From an uncultured Bacilli bacterium (GTDB lineage Bacteria; Bacillota_I; Bacilli_A; RF39; UBA660), in the NCBI GenBank assembly GCA_934131005.1, contig CAKOYV010000001.1, positions 124,001 through 188,000 on the forward strand: a stretch of DNA of 64,000 bases, in the 5' to 3' direction. Under the pieces are notes generated by a model, which was not told the origin of the DNA, made no database searches, and was given only the letters and a program-made list of their open reading frames with translations. Within the stretch, counting starts at the first letter, position 1. Each line of letters starts with the position of its first letter. The position numbers were made by a program, and so were the translations under genes. Shown here in pieces: positions 51,894 to 61,046 of the stretch.

Positions 51894-53225
51894 CTAATCC
51901 ACCTTAAAGATACTATCCAAACTATCAATACCTTTTCTTTTTATTTTATCATAAACACGAGGAATTCTCTTATTCATCTTAAACTCTCCAATAACCATAC
52001 CATCATCAGTTAAACCAGACTGACGATATGAAAAAATCTGTTTAATATTAACCTCTCCATCCCGTAAACCATCAACTTCACTAATACTAGTAATCTTCCT
52101 TCTACCATCCTGTAATCTATCAATTTGTACCACTATATCAATAGCATTCTCAATATATCCTCTAACAGCACTAACAGGAATTTCCATCTCATTCATCAAT
52201 ATCATTGTCTCCAGCCTATTAATTGCATCCACTGGATTATTAGCATGTAAAGTCGTAATAGAACCTTCATGTCCCGTATTCATAGCCTGCATCATATCAA
52301 AAGCTTCCTTACCACGAACCTCACCAACAATAATTCTATCAGGTCGCATTCTAAGAGAATTTCTAACTAAATCTCTAATTGTAACCTCGCCTTCCCCCTC
52401 ATAATTAACCGTTCTTGTCTCAAGAGAAATAACATGTTCTTGATGAAGTCTAAGTTCAGCCGCATCCTCAATCGTAATAATACGCTCCTCATTACCAATA
52501 AAACTACTCAAAATATTAAGTAAAGTTGTCTTACCAGTACCAGTACCACCACTAATAAGAATATTAAGTTTTCCTAAAACACAAGCCTCTAAAAACAAAG
52601 CCATATCATTAGTCAAACTCCCCTTAAGAAGCAAATCATCAATAACTTCCAAATTCTTAGCAAACTTACGAATAGTAAGAACAGGACCCGTTAGCGATAA
52701 TGGAGGAATAATAGCATTCAATCTAGACCCATCTCTAAGTCTCGCATCCACCATAGGATTAGCCGTATCAATCGTTCTTCCCAAAGGCTGAACAATTCTC
52801 TGAATAGTACGTAAAATATGCTTATCATTAATAAAACTAACACTATCATCCCTAACAATCTTACCATCAATCTCAACATAAATAGCATCTGGACCATTAA
52901 CCATTATCTCAGTTATCCTATCATCATCAAGCATCTCAGTAATAGGCCCATAGCCATTAATTTCATTCTGAATTAAATTAAAAATATAACTTCTCTGTAA
53001 GTAATCCAAATCATATCCAACCGTTGCACTATCTATCTCATCATTAATATACTCATCCAATAACTTATCATCAGGAATATTCTCATCAATCAAATTTTGA
53101 ATAATACGACTCCTTAAATTATCAAGCATCTCTTTATCAGAAAAAACATCATAATCACTAATATTATCAACCTTAATATTAGTAGGTTTAACTTCAAAAG
53201 CATCTATCAAACTACTCTTAGCCAC
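51894..53225 (-). CDS. cpaF: CpaF/TadA secretion ATPase
   Basis: Hexameric ATPase that powers Tad pilus assembly. N-terminal domain (1-190) then GGTGTGKTTLL Walker A (about 226-236), IIVGEVRGKEAFDMMQAM (about 302-319) with Walker B and the Asp box nearby, and TGHEGSITTLHANN (about 321-334). All catalytic motifs intact. A longer frame starts with ATG, but a GTG five bases after GGTGG gives MAKSSLIDAF and overlaps the stop of the upstream cpaE-like gene by eight bases, so it is preferred. Firm assignment. Confidence 0.93.
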   Translation of the reverse strand: MAKSSLIDAFEVKPTNIKVDNISDYDVFSDKEMLDNLRSRIIQNLIDENIPDDKLLDEYINDEIDSATVGYDLDYLQRSYIFNLIQNEINGYGPITEMLDDDRITEIMVNGPDAIYVEIDGKIVRDDSVSFINDKHILRTIQRIVQPLGRTIDTANPMVDARLRDGSRLNAIIPPLSLTGPVLTIRKFAKNLEVIDDLLLKGSLTNDMALFLEACVLGKLNILISGGTGTGKTTLLNILSSFIGNEERIITIEDAAELRLHQEHVISLETRTVNYEGEGEVTIRDLVRNSLRMRPDRIIVGEVRGKEAFDMMQAMNTGHEGSITTLHANNPVDAINRLETMILMNEMEIPVSAVRGYIENAIDIVVQIDRLQDGRRKITSISEVDGLRDGEVNIKQIFSYRQSGLTDDGMVIGEFKMNKRIPRVYDKIKRKGIDSLDSIFKVD

Positions 53226-54003
53226 GACGACCACCATCCTTATACTTATCACTTATAAGTTCAACCGCAATATCTCTAATCTTATTAACCGATGCCGCAT
53301 GAAATCTATTAATACTCTTATTCAAAGTAAGAATCTCTCCATTCATAACATACTTATCAATATTCTTAATATAAAAACTATTTGAAATTGTATAATCAAT
53401 ATTACATTTAATAATATTTCTAATATCAAACAAAGATAAATAATCACGCCCTGTATCTCTACTATTATTCAAACAAACTAAATAATTCTTCTTTCCCGCA
53501 TCTTTAAAAATACTAACCATACTCTTCATATTCTTAAGGTCTATCAAATCATTAGTCGTAATAAACAAAGACATATAACAATTATCCAAAATAAGTAAAT
53601 TAACCTCATTAATAATATGACTCATATCAACAATAACAACATCATACTCTCTCTTAGCAAATTCAAATATTATTGGAATATACTTACTCTCAATCTTCAT
53701 AGCACTCCTAGGATCTCTAGGACTAGACATAACATCAATCCCATTATTATAACTAGTCACATAATCGTTAATACTAGTATATCTATTATTAGAAATACTA
53801 TCTATCATCATATAAATATCTTTCTTATTTCTAATATCTAGCCAAGTAGAAATACCACCACTATAAAAATCAGCATCCATAAGTAAAACTTTTTTACCCA
53901 TTCTATAATAAACACCTGCTAAATTTATAGCCATTGTTGTTTTACCAACACCACCCTTAACAGATGATACACTAATTATTTTACAATCTCTTCCCTTAGC
54001 CAT
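53218..54003 (-). CDS. CpaE-like MinD/ParA ATPase
   Basis: ATPase that positions the pilus machine. Deviant Walker A SVKGGVGKTT (about 15-24), DADFYSGG (about 47-54), and the Walker B region DVVIVDMS (about 121-128). The protein has no separate receiver-like N-terminal domain of Caulobacter CpaE, so it resembles stand-alone CpaE/TadZ ATPases. ATG chosen with GAGGTGA six bases upstream. It overlaps cpaF downstream by eight bases. Confidence 0.85.
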   Translation of the reverse strand: MAKGRDCKIISVSSVKGGVGKTTMAINLAGVYYRMGKKVLLMDADFYSGGISTWLDIRNKKDIYMMIDSISNNRYTSINDYVTSYNNGIDVMSSPRDPRSAMKIESKYIPIIFEFAKREYDVVIVDMSHIINEVNLLILDNCYMSLFITTNDLIDLKNMKSMVSIFKDAGKKNYLVCLNNSRDTGRDYLSLFDIRNIIKCNIDYTISNSFYIKNIDKYVMNGEILTLNKSINRFHAASVNKIRDIAVELISDKYKDGGRRG

Positions 54004-54015
54004 ACTCTTCACCTC

Positions 54016-54405
54016 TTATTTTATCTTTACAATCTTCTCTTTTCCCTTATCTGTTAAATATCCTGAATACTTACTTCTAACTAAATAACCATCAGTTGCA
54101 AATATTTTACTAAAAACACCTTTTACATAATAAGTACTATCAACAATAATCTGTCCTTGATTAATCTCTACAACAAAATGCATATCACTATTATTAAGAA
54201 GCGCTAAATTCTCCATTTCTCTAACAATATTAACATCATCCATATTAGTGAGCCCATAAGATATAACAATTTTATTAATATTATCAATATCTTGCTTATT
54301 ATAAATAACATTACCAATATCCATAACCATCGCCATAATTCCTAAAAGGATAGGAATAATAAGAATAAACATAACTAAACTCTGACCTCTATTATTAAGT
54401 TGCAT
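54016..54405 (-). CDS. TadE/TadG-like pseudopilin
   Basis: 129 residues. A short basic lead (LNNRGQSLVMF) is followed by a hydrophobic helix (about 10-30) as in TadE/TadG minor pilins, then an outside domain of about 95 residues ending in basic DKGKEKIVKIK. ATG after GAGGATT; it overlaps the preceding pseudopilin gene by 11 bases. It lacks the long VWA part of classical TadG. Confidence 0.75.
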   Translation of the reverse strand: MQLNNRGQSLVMFILIIPILLGIMAMVMDIGNVIYNKQDIDNINKIVISYGLTNMDDVNIVREMENLALLNNSDMHFVVEINQGQIIVDSTYYVKGVFSKIFATDGYLVRSKYSGYLTDKGKEKIVKIK

Positions 54406-54730
54406 TTATAATCCTCTCTATTTTTATCTCAAATGGATTATCAAGTACCCGATTAAGACCTGGTGTAATTAATTTAACATCACTTGTAATTACAAATTTT
54501 ATATATTTATCCTTATATTTACTAACAGCTATATCAATATCTTTATAATTATCCCTTATTTCTTCTAAACTATCACCATTTTTATACATATCAACTATGG
54601 AAGCACTATCATTTTCTAATTTACTTTTACTAGAAAAAATAGTCCCAAAATCAACTATCACAAACAATATCATCAAGAATATAGGTAAAATAAGTACAAA
54701 TTCCACTAAAGCTTGCCCTTTTCTATTCAT
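54395..54730 (-). CDS. TadE-like pseudopilin
   Basis: 111 residues with the typical TadE N-terminus NRKGQALVEFVLILPIF (2-18), including the Glu at position 10 that is a pilin hallmark, then a hydrophobic helix and a small outside domain. It is the first gene of the pilus operon and has its own promoter. The Flp major pilin and the prepilin peptidase that would cut it are not visible in the window. Confidence 0.83.
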   Translation of the reverse strand: MNRKGQALVEFVLILPIFLMILFVIVDFGTIFSSKSKLENDSASIVDMYKNGDSLEEIRDNYKDIDIAVSKYKDKYIKFVITSDVKLITPGLNRVLDNPFEIKIERIINAT

Positions 54731-54761
54731 AAAACACCTACCATCCCTATTATCAATAACT

Positions 54762-54769
54762 ATTATATC
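54762..54769 (-). promoter_or_regulatory. Extended -10 promoter of the Tad operon
   Basis: TTTGATATAAT on the minus strand (TG-A-TATAAT), 31 bases before the first TadE gene and directly after the terminator of the adhesin gene. Confidence 0.5.
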
Positions 54770-54775
54770 AAACTA

Positions 54776-54821
54776 TCAAAAAAAAAGAAAGTAAAATTAA
54801 TGCATATTTCTACTTTTCTTT
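54776..54821 (-). terminator. Terminator after the cohesin-dockerin protein gene
   Basis: An imperfect stem (AGAAAAGTA/TACTTTCT) overlaps the final codons and is followed by eight T residues on the minus strand. Confidence 0.65.
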
Positions 54822-56396
54822 TCTATTATTACTACGTAACATTGCCTCTTCTTCCTCATCATCTTTAAAGATAACATATATAAGACCAATAATTACTAAA
54901 ACAATTAACACTATAATAACAATTCTCGAAGAATTACTACCACTATCTTTTTTATCACTCTGACTCTTTTTATAAGTACCAGCACTATCTTTATTAACAT
55001 TTATCTTATAAACTCTCGTACTACCATCCTCAGCCGTTACAATAATTGAAACAACATTTTTACCTGTCTTAAATTTCTTATTGCCAACAATCTCATAACT
55101 AGCAACATTTGAACTTGTTATAACACTTATATCTAAAGAATTAACTCCACTACCAACATTAATAGAATATTCAAAAACATTCTTATCAAAATTAATATCA
55201 TAGCCCTTTATTTTTAAAGAATCAATATAATTATTACTAGATATTTTTACATAAGTAACAGAATCTTTATAAGTAACACTATCAGAAATAACTGGTACTA
55301 AAGATAAAACTCGATTACTAGTATTTTTAACTTTACTAGTATTAGTATTACCATTATCACCTGTATCAATTACTACATCTTCTCTAACACTATCATCATT
55401 CTTCTTATTATCATCTATTTTATCATCAAAGCCATCGCCACCAGTACCATACTGACTAATCTTAATATCCGTAAAAATAGATGAATCGTCAACATTAAGT
55501 AAAGCCCCATTATAAGCACCCTTAATATTATTAATAGATATTCTACTATTACCACTAGCAAGAGCCTTAAATTTAAAGGTAATAATAGCATCTCCACCCT
55601 GATAATTATCTAAAATATATAAAAACTTACCATCAGCATTGATATCACCATATTGATTATCAATAGAGGCGCCTTCAAAACTTAACATACTCTTATCATA
55701 ATTTAGAATACCCTCAAGACCATTAATACTATCTGTATGAAAACCACTAATACTATATTTTACTAAAACCTCATCCCCTACATAAACTTCACTATTATTA
55801 GTAAGTTTGCTATATAGAGTATCACTAGCACTAACAGTATCATTCCAAATACCATTAGTAATAGAATAAATAGCATGGGTAACATCTAAAACATCGAACA
55901 CTCCATCACTATTTAAATCATTTAAAATACTAGCACCACCACCAGCTAAAATATTATCAGCCATGAAATTAACATCATAATTATTAACGATACCATCGCC
56001 ATTAACATCTCCAACTACCATAATATCATAGCTATAACTATCACTAGAAGTCTTAATAACTAACTTCATTCCACTAACAATAACACCATCACCAGCCAAA
56101 ACACTATTATCATTAGCCTCTACATAAACATCACTAACATTAAAATCTCTCTTCAAACCATCTACGTCCACTCCACTAAGAAACATAGAAACCGTCAATC
56201 TATCTCTTAAGCTTCCATATACAACAGCATGATTATCTTGAGAAAATTTAACTGTATTACTATAATTATTCAACACATCCCCACTAATTACATTTTCCTC
56301 TGACTCACTCATTGCCTTAACAGGACTAATAAAACAAGTCAAGAAAAATGAAGCTACTACAAATAAGAATAATACTTGCTTAAACTCTCTCTTCAT
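54810..56396 (-). CDS. Surface protein with dockerin, cohesin and cadherin-like domains
   Basis: 528 residues. Signal peptide (KREFKQVLFLFVVASFF, cut near PVKA), an N-terminal domain, a type I dockerin with two calcium loops (DVNGDGIVNNYD about 130-141 and DLNSDGVFDVLD about 160-171), a cohesin-like beta domain (about 195-300), a Ser/Asn/Asp linker, a cadherin-like Cb domain (about 380-465) and a C-terminal membrane helix (about 485-503). Cohesin and dockerin in one chain could allow self-assembly. It precedes the Tad operon and may anchor or decorate it. ATG chosen after AAGGG. Biological role is inferred from domains only. Confidence 0.8.
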   Translation of the reverse strand: MKREFKQVLFLFVVASFFLTCFISPVKAMSESEENVISGDVLNNYSNTVKFSQDNHAVVYGSLRDRLTVSMFLSGVDVDGLKRDFNVSDVYVEANDNSVLAGDGVIVSGMKLVIKTSSDSYSYDIMVVGDVNGDGIVNNYDVNFMADNILAGGGASILNDLNSDGVFDVLDVTHAIYSITNGIWNDTVSASDTLYSKLTNNSEVYVGDEVLVKYSISGFHTDSINGLEGILNYDKSMLSFEGASIDNQYGDINADGKFLYILDNYQGGDAIITFKFKALASGNSRISINNIKGAYNGALLNVDDSSIFTDIKISQYGTGGDGFDDKIDDNKKNDDSVREDVVIDTGDNGNTNTSKVKNTSNRVLSLVPVISDSVTYKDSVTYVKISSNNYIDSLKIKGYDINFDKNVFEYSINVGSGVNSLDISVITSSNVASYEIVGNKKFKTGKNVVSIIVTAEDGSTRVYKINVNKDSAGTYKKSQSDKKDSGSNSSRIVIIVLIVLVIIGLIYVIFKDDEEEEAMLRSNNRKEK

Positions 56397-56583
56397 TCTC
56401 TCCAGTCCCTTCAATATTTTTTTATTCCTTTTCTATTCTTCATTAAAAGTATACCAAGATAACAGTAATTTTTCTACAAAGTTTACACTAACTTAACAAC
56501 TTTTGTTTGCCTTTAACCACAAATTAACCACAGCATCATAAAATACCAAATCAAGTCCCCTTAAATGCTTTTTATTTTACGCT
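56397..56583 (-). other. Non-coding stretch upstream of the adhesin gene
   Basis: No gene is visible. A TTGGTATACT extended -10 box lies about 48 bases before the ATG and is the likely promoter. The rest is AT-rich. Confidence 0.4.
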
Positions 56584-56621
56584 AAAAAAACTTAAAGCGT
56601 TTCCTAAACACCTTAAGTTTT
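56584..56621 (-). terminator. Terminator of the sigma factor operon
   Basis: A 16-bp stem (AAAACTTAAGGTGTTT with a G-U-paired complement) and three-base loop end in a T-run, behind the small frameshifted gene. Confidence 0.9.
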
Positions 56622-56704
56622 AGTTATCTACCTAACCATCTCATCTTTCTATATAAAAACATCACTAACTATATATCTATCTATTTCTTTCTTCTTAACT
56701 TTCT

Positions 56705-56892
56705 TTAAAAGTTTTGGAAGTACTTAATACCTCTAATATCTAAAATATCTAATAACATTACACTCAAATCACTTTTATTACTCTCACATTGATATAACTT
56801 TATTAAAACAATAATGCTAAAGAATTATCTAAAGACCTATAAGATAATTTATCTAGCATTCCAATATTACCACCAATTTCTTCATAATTCAT
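56705..56892 (-). pseudogene. Frameshifted small gene behind the sigma factor
   Basis: The frame starts MNYEEIGGNIGMLDKLSYRS and stops at ...LALLF. Shifting once at GTTTTAA, the reading continues as LIKLYQCESNKSDLSVMLLD and ends GIKYFQNF. Both parts look coding and the combined length is about 62 residues, so one base has been lost. It lies 18 bases after the sigma factor stop in the same transcript and has only a weak ribosome site. A sequencing error or programmed shift would also fit. It does not resemble a known anti-sigma factor. Confidence 0.5.
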
Positions 56893-56910
56893 CTTAACAA
56901 CCAACTAAAA

Positions 56911-57972
56911 TTAATTCTTATTCCCACCATCATTCATCTTTAAAACTTTACGATATCTCTTATTTCTATCCCAGCGATAAATATCTCTACATTCCATTAT
57001 CCTATCCATCGCCAACGAAGGATCATCCATATAAACAGAAAAATCTTTAATTTTAATAGAATCTCTAAGCAAACTAATAGCATAATTTTCTAAATGTTGT
57101 ACCTGCGTTTTTGAAATATTAAGTACTTTAGCAATTTCTTTTTGCAACATAGGATATTCTCTATCTATCCCATATCTCATTTTTAATACCTCAACCAATT
57201 TTTCATTTTGAAGATTATCAACCATTTCTCTAACTCTAATAGCCATATCACTCAAAATAGCATCCTTTTCTACATTTTTAAAATCATCAGCAATTGCATC
57301 CAATAAATTTTTATCTCTAAATTTATCACTATTACTATCATTATTTATATAATTTAAACTAATTGCTTTTCTAGAAAGAAAATAAATATTCTTAACCATA
57401 GAAACAGGAATATTCATATAATTTGCTATTTCCTCAAAAGTAGGAAGTCTCCCTAATTCTTTTCCTAAATCATTAACACTCTTCATAAACTTAAGTCTCT
57501 TCTCATAAAAATAAGCTGGTAAGCTAATATTTCTTCCTAAATTTTCCTTATTACGCAAAATACTTTGAATTATCCAATAGCTAGCAAACGTTGAAAATCT
57601 AACACCTCTACTAACATCAAATCTATCGACCGCCATTATTAAACCTATATTTCCATATTGTATAAGTTCTCCTAATTCTAAGCCTTCCTTCCAATACTTA
57701 CGAGCAAAACTAATAACCAAACGCAAATTACTATTAATAAGTAACTTCCTAGCTTCCTTATCTCCATCCTGAGCTCTTAAAGCAACATCAATTTCTTCTT
57801 CTCTACTAAGAAGAGGATAATTATCAACTTCCTTAAAATAAAGATTTAAACCATTTAAATTCTCATATTTTTCTTCTTTAACGCATTCCTTACTATCCTC
57901 TTCATAATTACTATCTTCATTATAAACATAATTATCATCATAATTATCAAAATAACTATCAAAATTATCCAT
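56911..57972 (-). CDS. Divergent RpoD-type (group 2) sigma factor
   Basis: 353 residues with sigma regions 1.2, 2, 3 and 4. Region 2 contains NLRLVISFARKYWKEG, ELIQYGNIGLIMAVDRFD and FSTFASYWIIQSILR (about 100-150), where housekeeping factors have YATWWIRQAITR; region 4.2 is LQKEIAKVLNISKTQVQHLE, where they have the R-E-R-I-R-Q-I-E helix. It is therefore likely an alternative factor with changed -10 and -35 preference. The acidic N-terminus (Asp/Asn/Tyr-rich, 1-45) is unusual. ATG after AAAGG. A TTGTTA, 17 bases, TAAAAT promoter lies upstream. Confidence 0.85.
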   Translation of the reverse strand: MDNFDSYFDNYDDNYVYNEDSNYEEDSKECVKEEKYENLNGLNLYFKEVDNYPLLSREEEIDVALRAQDGDKEARKLLINSNLRLVISFARKYWKEGLELGELIQYGNIGLIMAVDRFDVSRGVRFSTFASYWIIQSILRNKENLGRNISLPAYFYEKRLKFMKSVNDLGKELGRLPTFEEIANYMNIPVSMVKNIYFLSRKAISLNYINNDSNSDKFRDKNLLDAIADDFKNVEKDAILSDMAIRVREMVDNLQNEKLVEVLKMRYGIDREYPMLQKEIAKVLNISKTQVQHLENYAISLLRDSIKIKDFSVYMDDPSLAMDRIMECRDIYRWDRNKRYRKVLKMNDGGNKN

Positions 57973-58039
57973 CGCTATCAACCTTTCATTCATAAAAAAC
58001 ACTAGCTTATTTTACCACTATTTTTAATAAATAACAACA

Positions 58040-58079
58040 AAAAAAGGACAAACTTAATTATCCTTAGCCTTTTTGTCCT
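58040..58079 (-). terminator. Terminator after the lipoprotein gene
   Basis: AGGACAAA pairs with TTTGTCCT across a 19-base loop, followed by seven T residues on the minus strand. Confidence 0.85.
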
Positions 58080-58093
58080 ATTTAAATATCACT

Positions 58094-59632
58094 CTAAGAA
58101 AAAATATCATTACTATTATCTCTATTAGAATCATTATTATTATCTCGTTTAATATCAAGTGATGGCCCATCAAAAATACTACTATAAGTACTATTAGGTT
58201 TTGAGTTGTAACTATCATTATTAATAGTTCCTAAATCATTAGCAACAGTTGTATTATCAATAGCACCATTTACTGCACCTCCAGAATCATTACTTAGATT
58301 TTCTGTAGAATTTGCACCATTATTTGCATTTCCTACTCCAAAAACATCATAAACAGCTCTCTCAAATACACTAGGTTCAGCTTTAGTCTTTTCCTTATCA
58401 GAAGCTGAATTTAAATTAACTGACTCATTCTCATTACTAGCAAAAATGTCACCACTAGCACTCACATTACTATTATTATTATTTTCTAAATTACTATTAA
58501 AACTCTGATTATCAATATAATTTGAATTATTAACATCAAAAGGATTCACACTATTAGTAAAAATATCCTCTTTACTACTATCTTGATTATTTAAATTATC
58601 ACTACCTAAACTATTATTAGAAAAAACATTTGCACTATCTAAATTACTACTAATAACATTATCTTCTTTTGATAAACCATTCAAATTACTATTACCATTA
58701 TCAGACACATCTTCCATCTTATTAGCAGTCTTCATATTATTATCTCTAGCACTATCCAAACTAGTACCACTATCTAAATTAACTACTTCTCCATCACTTA
58801 AATTACCAATATCATGATTATTCTTCTTACCATTCTTCTTAGCTTTTTTATAACCTATAATAATGATAAAAATAAAGCCACCAATAATAATTCCTGCCCC
58901 AATAAAGATATTTAAGAAATTATATAATTCAAACTCAAATTCTATCTTATCATCACCTTGACTAGATAAATCCCATCTTAATTCCTTATTATCATTATTA
59001 GTACTAGTAGCATTATTACTCTTAGCACTATATGGCAAAGTAACATTAAAGCTTAAATCCATCTTTGAAGCTAATCCTGAAAAGCTATTTGTTAATCCAG
59101 TTGTAAAATCATCTAAACTAGTACTATCATCATCTGTATCATAAGCATCATCTGTTGAATCATCATCACTTGTAGTAGTATCTCCAAGACTATCACTAGC
59201 ATCATCATTAAGATCACTATCAGCCGTATTAAAATCAAATTTAGCAGTATAAACATTCTTAATAAGACCTTTTTTTACCTTAAAAATATTTTTATTTTTA
59301 TTACTTTTACTTATTAATCCTGATAAACTATAATCAGTAGCACTAGTAGAACTAACATAATCAATATTACTAACTCCCCTTACAAGTTTAAAGCCCTTCA
59401 TTCCATCTTTTTCATACTTTGAAACAGAAAATCCCTGATCCTCTAACTTCTTAATATCATCACTAGAAAGAATATCCTTATCACCTAATAGTGAAGTATC
59501 CAAAGCATATATAATTGAAAAATTCATAGACTTATCACGTTTTATATCCATATTAGCATTAAACTTAACACAACCCGTTAAAGTAATTGCCATAAAACAC
59601 ATCAAAACCCCTAATTTTAACTTTCGCATCAT
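58094..59632 (-). CDS. Lipoprotein with transmembrane helix and Asn/Ser-rich cytoplasmic tail
   Basis: 512 residues. Lipobox ITLTGC at about 19-24 (signal peptide II), then an LppM-like outside domain (MDIKRDKSMNFSIIYAL) of about 200 residues with an acidic Asp/Ser insert (about 128-170), one membrane helix (about 238-260) and a 250-residue tail of low-complexity Asn, Ser and Asp. The tail layout resembles the two membrane proteins at 43-45 kb. The first of two adjacent ATG codons is used (AAGGAG nine bases upstream). The longest frame's extra N-terminus is not credible. Function unknown. Confidence 0.65.
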   Translation of the reverse strand: MMRKLKLGVLMCFMAITLTGCVKFNANMDIKRDKSMNFSIIYALDTSLLGDKDILSSDDIKKLEDQGFSVSKYEKDGMKGFKLVRGVSNIDYVSSTSATDYSLSGLISKSNKNKNIFKVKKGLIKNVYTAKFDFNTADSDLNDDASDSLGDTTTSDDDSTDDAYDTDDDSTSLDDFTTGLTNSFSGLASKMDLSFNVTLPYSAKSNNATSTNNDNKELRWDLSSQGDDKIEFEFELYNFLNIFIGAGIIIGGFIFIIIIGYKKAKKNGKKNNHDIGNLSDGEVVNLDSGTSLDSARDNNMKTANKMEDVSDNGNSNLNGLSKEDNVISSNLDSANVFSNNSLGSDNLNNQDSSKEDIFTNSVNPFDVNNSNYIDNQSFNSNLENNNNSNVSASGDIFASNENESVNLNSASDKEKTKAEPSVFERAVYDVFGVGNANNGANSTENLSNDSGGAVNGAIDNTTVANDLGTINNDSYNSKPNSTYSSIFDGPSLDIKRDNNNDSNRDNSNDIFS

Positions 59633-59784
59633 TATACTTAACTCCTTATCTAAAACTAAAATAAAAAACTTCTTACCAAAATATCCATACCATAAAAAGT
59701 CTCTATTCTTGATACAAGTATAACACATAAAAGATAAAACGAAAATATATTAAATAAATTTTTTAAAGAAAAGATAAGAAAATA
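59633..59784. other. Non-coding stretch between lipoprotein gene and rpsD promoter
   Basis: AT-rich divergent region. Apart from the rpsD promoter at its end I see nothing in it; the minus-strand promoter of the lipoprotein gene is not clear. Confidence 0.35.
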
Positions 59785-59814
59785 TTGACTAATTAACTAA
59801 ATTTATTATATAAT
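59785..59814 (+). promoter_or_regulatory. rpsD promoter
   Basis: TTGACT, 18 bases, TATAAT on the plus strand, immediately before the structured leader. Confidence 0.85.
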
Positions 59815-59820
59815 ACTAAT

Positions 59821-59956
59821 TGCATTTGGCAGCATTATCTAGATTTATATAACGTGTTATATACAAGTAACTTAATTTGCTGCATAAGCGAAAGTAAACT
59901 TAAAAACACCCTATATAAAGATAGATAACCCTTTTGCAAAAAAAGGAGGAATTAAA
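59821..59956 (+). promoter_or_regulatory. Structured rpsD leader, probable S4 autoregulation site
   Basis: The 136-base leader contains GCAGCA and TGCTGC about 45 bases apart, a palindromic ATATAACGTGTTATAT hairpin between them, and ends in GGAGG seven bases before ATG. In Firmicutes a monocistronic rpsD is autoregulated by S4 binding such a leader, so the same is likely here. Structural identity to the Rfam model was not computed. Confidence 0.6.
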
Positions 59957-60571
59957 ATGGCAAGATATACAGGCCCAAATAACAAACAATCAAGAAGAGT
60001 TGGTTTTTCTGTATTAGAAACTGGTATAGAATTTGCTAAAGGTAAAAGAAGAAGTTATGGTCCAGGACAACATGGTGCAGACCGTAAAAGAAAACCTTCA
60101 AACTATTCTATCCAATTAAGAGAAAAACAAAAAGCAAGATTTATGTACCAAATCAGTGAAAAACAATTCAAAAAATTAGTAACTGAATCTGGTAAAATGA
60201 AAGGTGTTCACGGTGAAAACTTACTATTCTTACTAGAAAGTAGATTAGATAACATCACTTACCGTGCTGGATTTGCTACTACTAGAAGAGCAGCAAGACA
60301 ATTAGTAAACCACGGACACATAACTGTAAATGGTAAGAAAGTTGATATTCCATCTTACAGAGTTAAAATTGGTGACGTTGTTAGCTTAAAAGAAAGCGAC
60401 AAGAACCTAAAAGTAGTTGCTGAAGCTCTAGAAAAAACAACTAAAAGAGTTGACTTCATCTCTTATGATGAATCTAAAAAAGAAGCAACTTACATAAGAA
60501 GACCTGAAAGAAGCGAATTAAACGCTGACATAAATGAAGCATTGATTGTTGAATACTATAGTAGAGTGTAA
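59957..60571 (+). CDS. rpsD: 30S ribosomal protein S4
   Basis: Primary 16S rRNA-binding protein of the small subunit. ARYTGPNNKQSRRVGFSV at the start, LREKQKARFMYQISEKQFKKL, the S4 RNA-binding domain with FATTRRAARQLVNHGHITVNGKKVDIPSY (split across about 110-140) and the C-terminal ALIVEYYSRV. The N-terminal zinc-binding Cys set of some S4 proteins is absent. 204 residues, normal. ATG after AGGAGG. One of few plus-strand genes, alone in its transcript. Confidence 0.99.
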   Translation: MARYTGPNNKQSRRVGFSVLETGIEFAKGKRRSYGPGQHGADRKRKPSNYSIQLREKQKARFMYQISEKQFKKLVTESGKMKGVHGENLLFLLESRLDNITYRAGFATTRRAARQLVNHGHITVNGKKVDIPSYRVKIGDVVSLKESDKNLKVVAEALEKTTKRVDFISYDESKKEATYIRRPERSELNADINEALIVEYYSRV

Positions 60572-60594
60572 TTATTTATACTCTTCTTTTTTTT
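60562..60594 (+). terminator. Terminator of rpsD
   Basis: AGAGTGTA and TATACTCT pair around a short loop, followed by CTTTTTTTT. Confidence 0.85.
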
Positions 60595-60597
60595 GCC

Positions 60598-60632
60598 AAA
60601 AAAATAACAATTATTAATCATAACTGTTATTT
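60598..60632 (-). terminator. Terminator of the surface-protein operon
   Basis: AATAACA pairs with TGTTATT and is followed by a T-run on the minus strand, eight bases past the last gene. Confidence 0.7.
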
Positions 60633-60641
60633 TCACACTTA

Positions 60642-61046
60642 TTATAACTTAAGCCTCTTTATCTTACTCTTAGCAAAATCCATAACTTCATCTTTAATAT
60701 TAAACATAAAATTATATTTATTATCATATATATACCCTTTCGTATCTCTTCCCTTATCAATAACTCCCATATCCATAAGAGGATCAATAAATTCATCATT
60801 AATTTTCCTCAAAGATTTCTTATCATTAAATCTATTATAAAAATCCCTAAAAGTCTTCAAATTAATATCTTGATTCATTGATAAAATATAATTTAATGTT
60901 TGCCTCTGACTCATACTAAAATCATAGTCCTCAAACTCCATCATAGATATAACATATTCTTTCTCCAGCTCATACTTAACATTCTCCATCATATGTTTAA
61001 GAAAAATAGTAATATTACCATACTTCCTAGTATCAACTAATAGCAT
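60642..61046 (-). CDS. Small hypothetical protein after the surface protein
   Basis: Not recognised. 134 residues, soluble and charged: FEDYDFSMSQRQTLNYILSM in the middle and RFNDKKSLRKINDEFIDPLMDMG further on. The last part looks like a winged-helix fragment. ATG overlaps the end of the surface protein gene by 14 bases, so the two are coupled. It could regulate or process that protein. Low information. Confidence 0.55.
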   Translation of the reverse strand: MLLVDTRKYGNITIFLKHMMENVKYELEKEYVISMMEFEDYDFSMSQRQTLNYILSMNQDINLKTFRDFYNRFNDKKSLRKINDEFIDPLMDMGVIDKGRDTKGYIYDNKYNFMFNIKDEVMDFAKSKIKRLKL

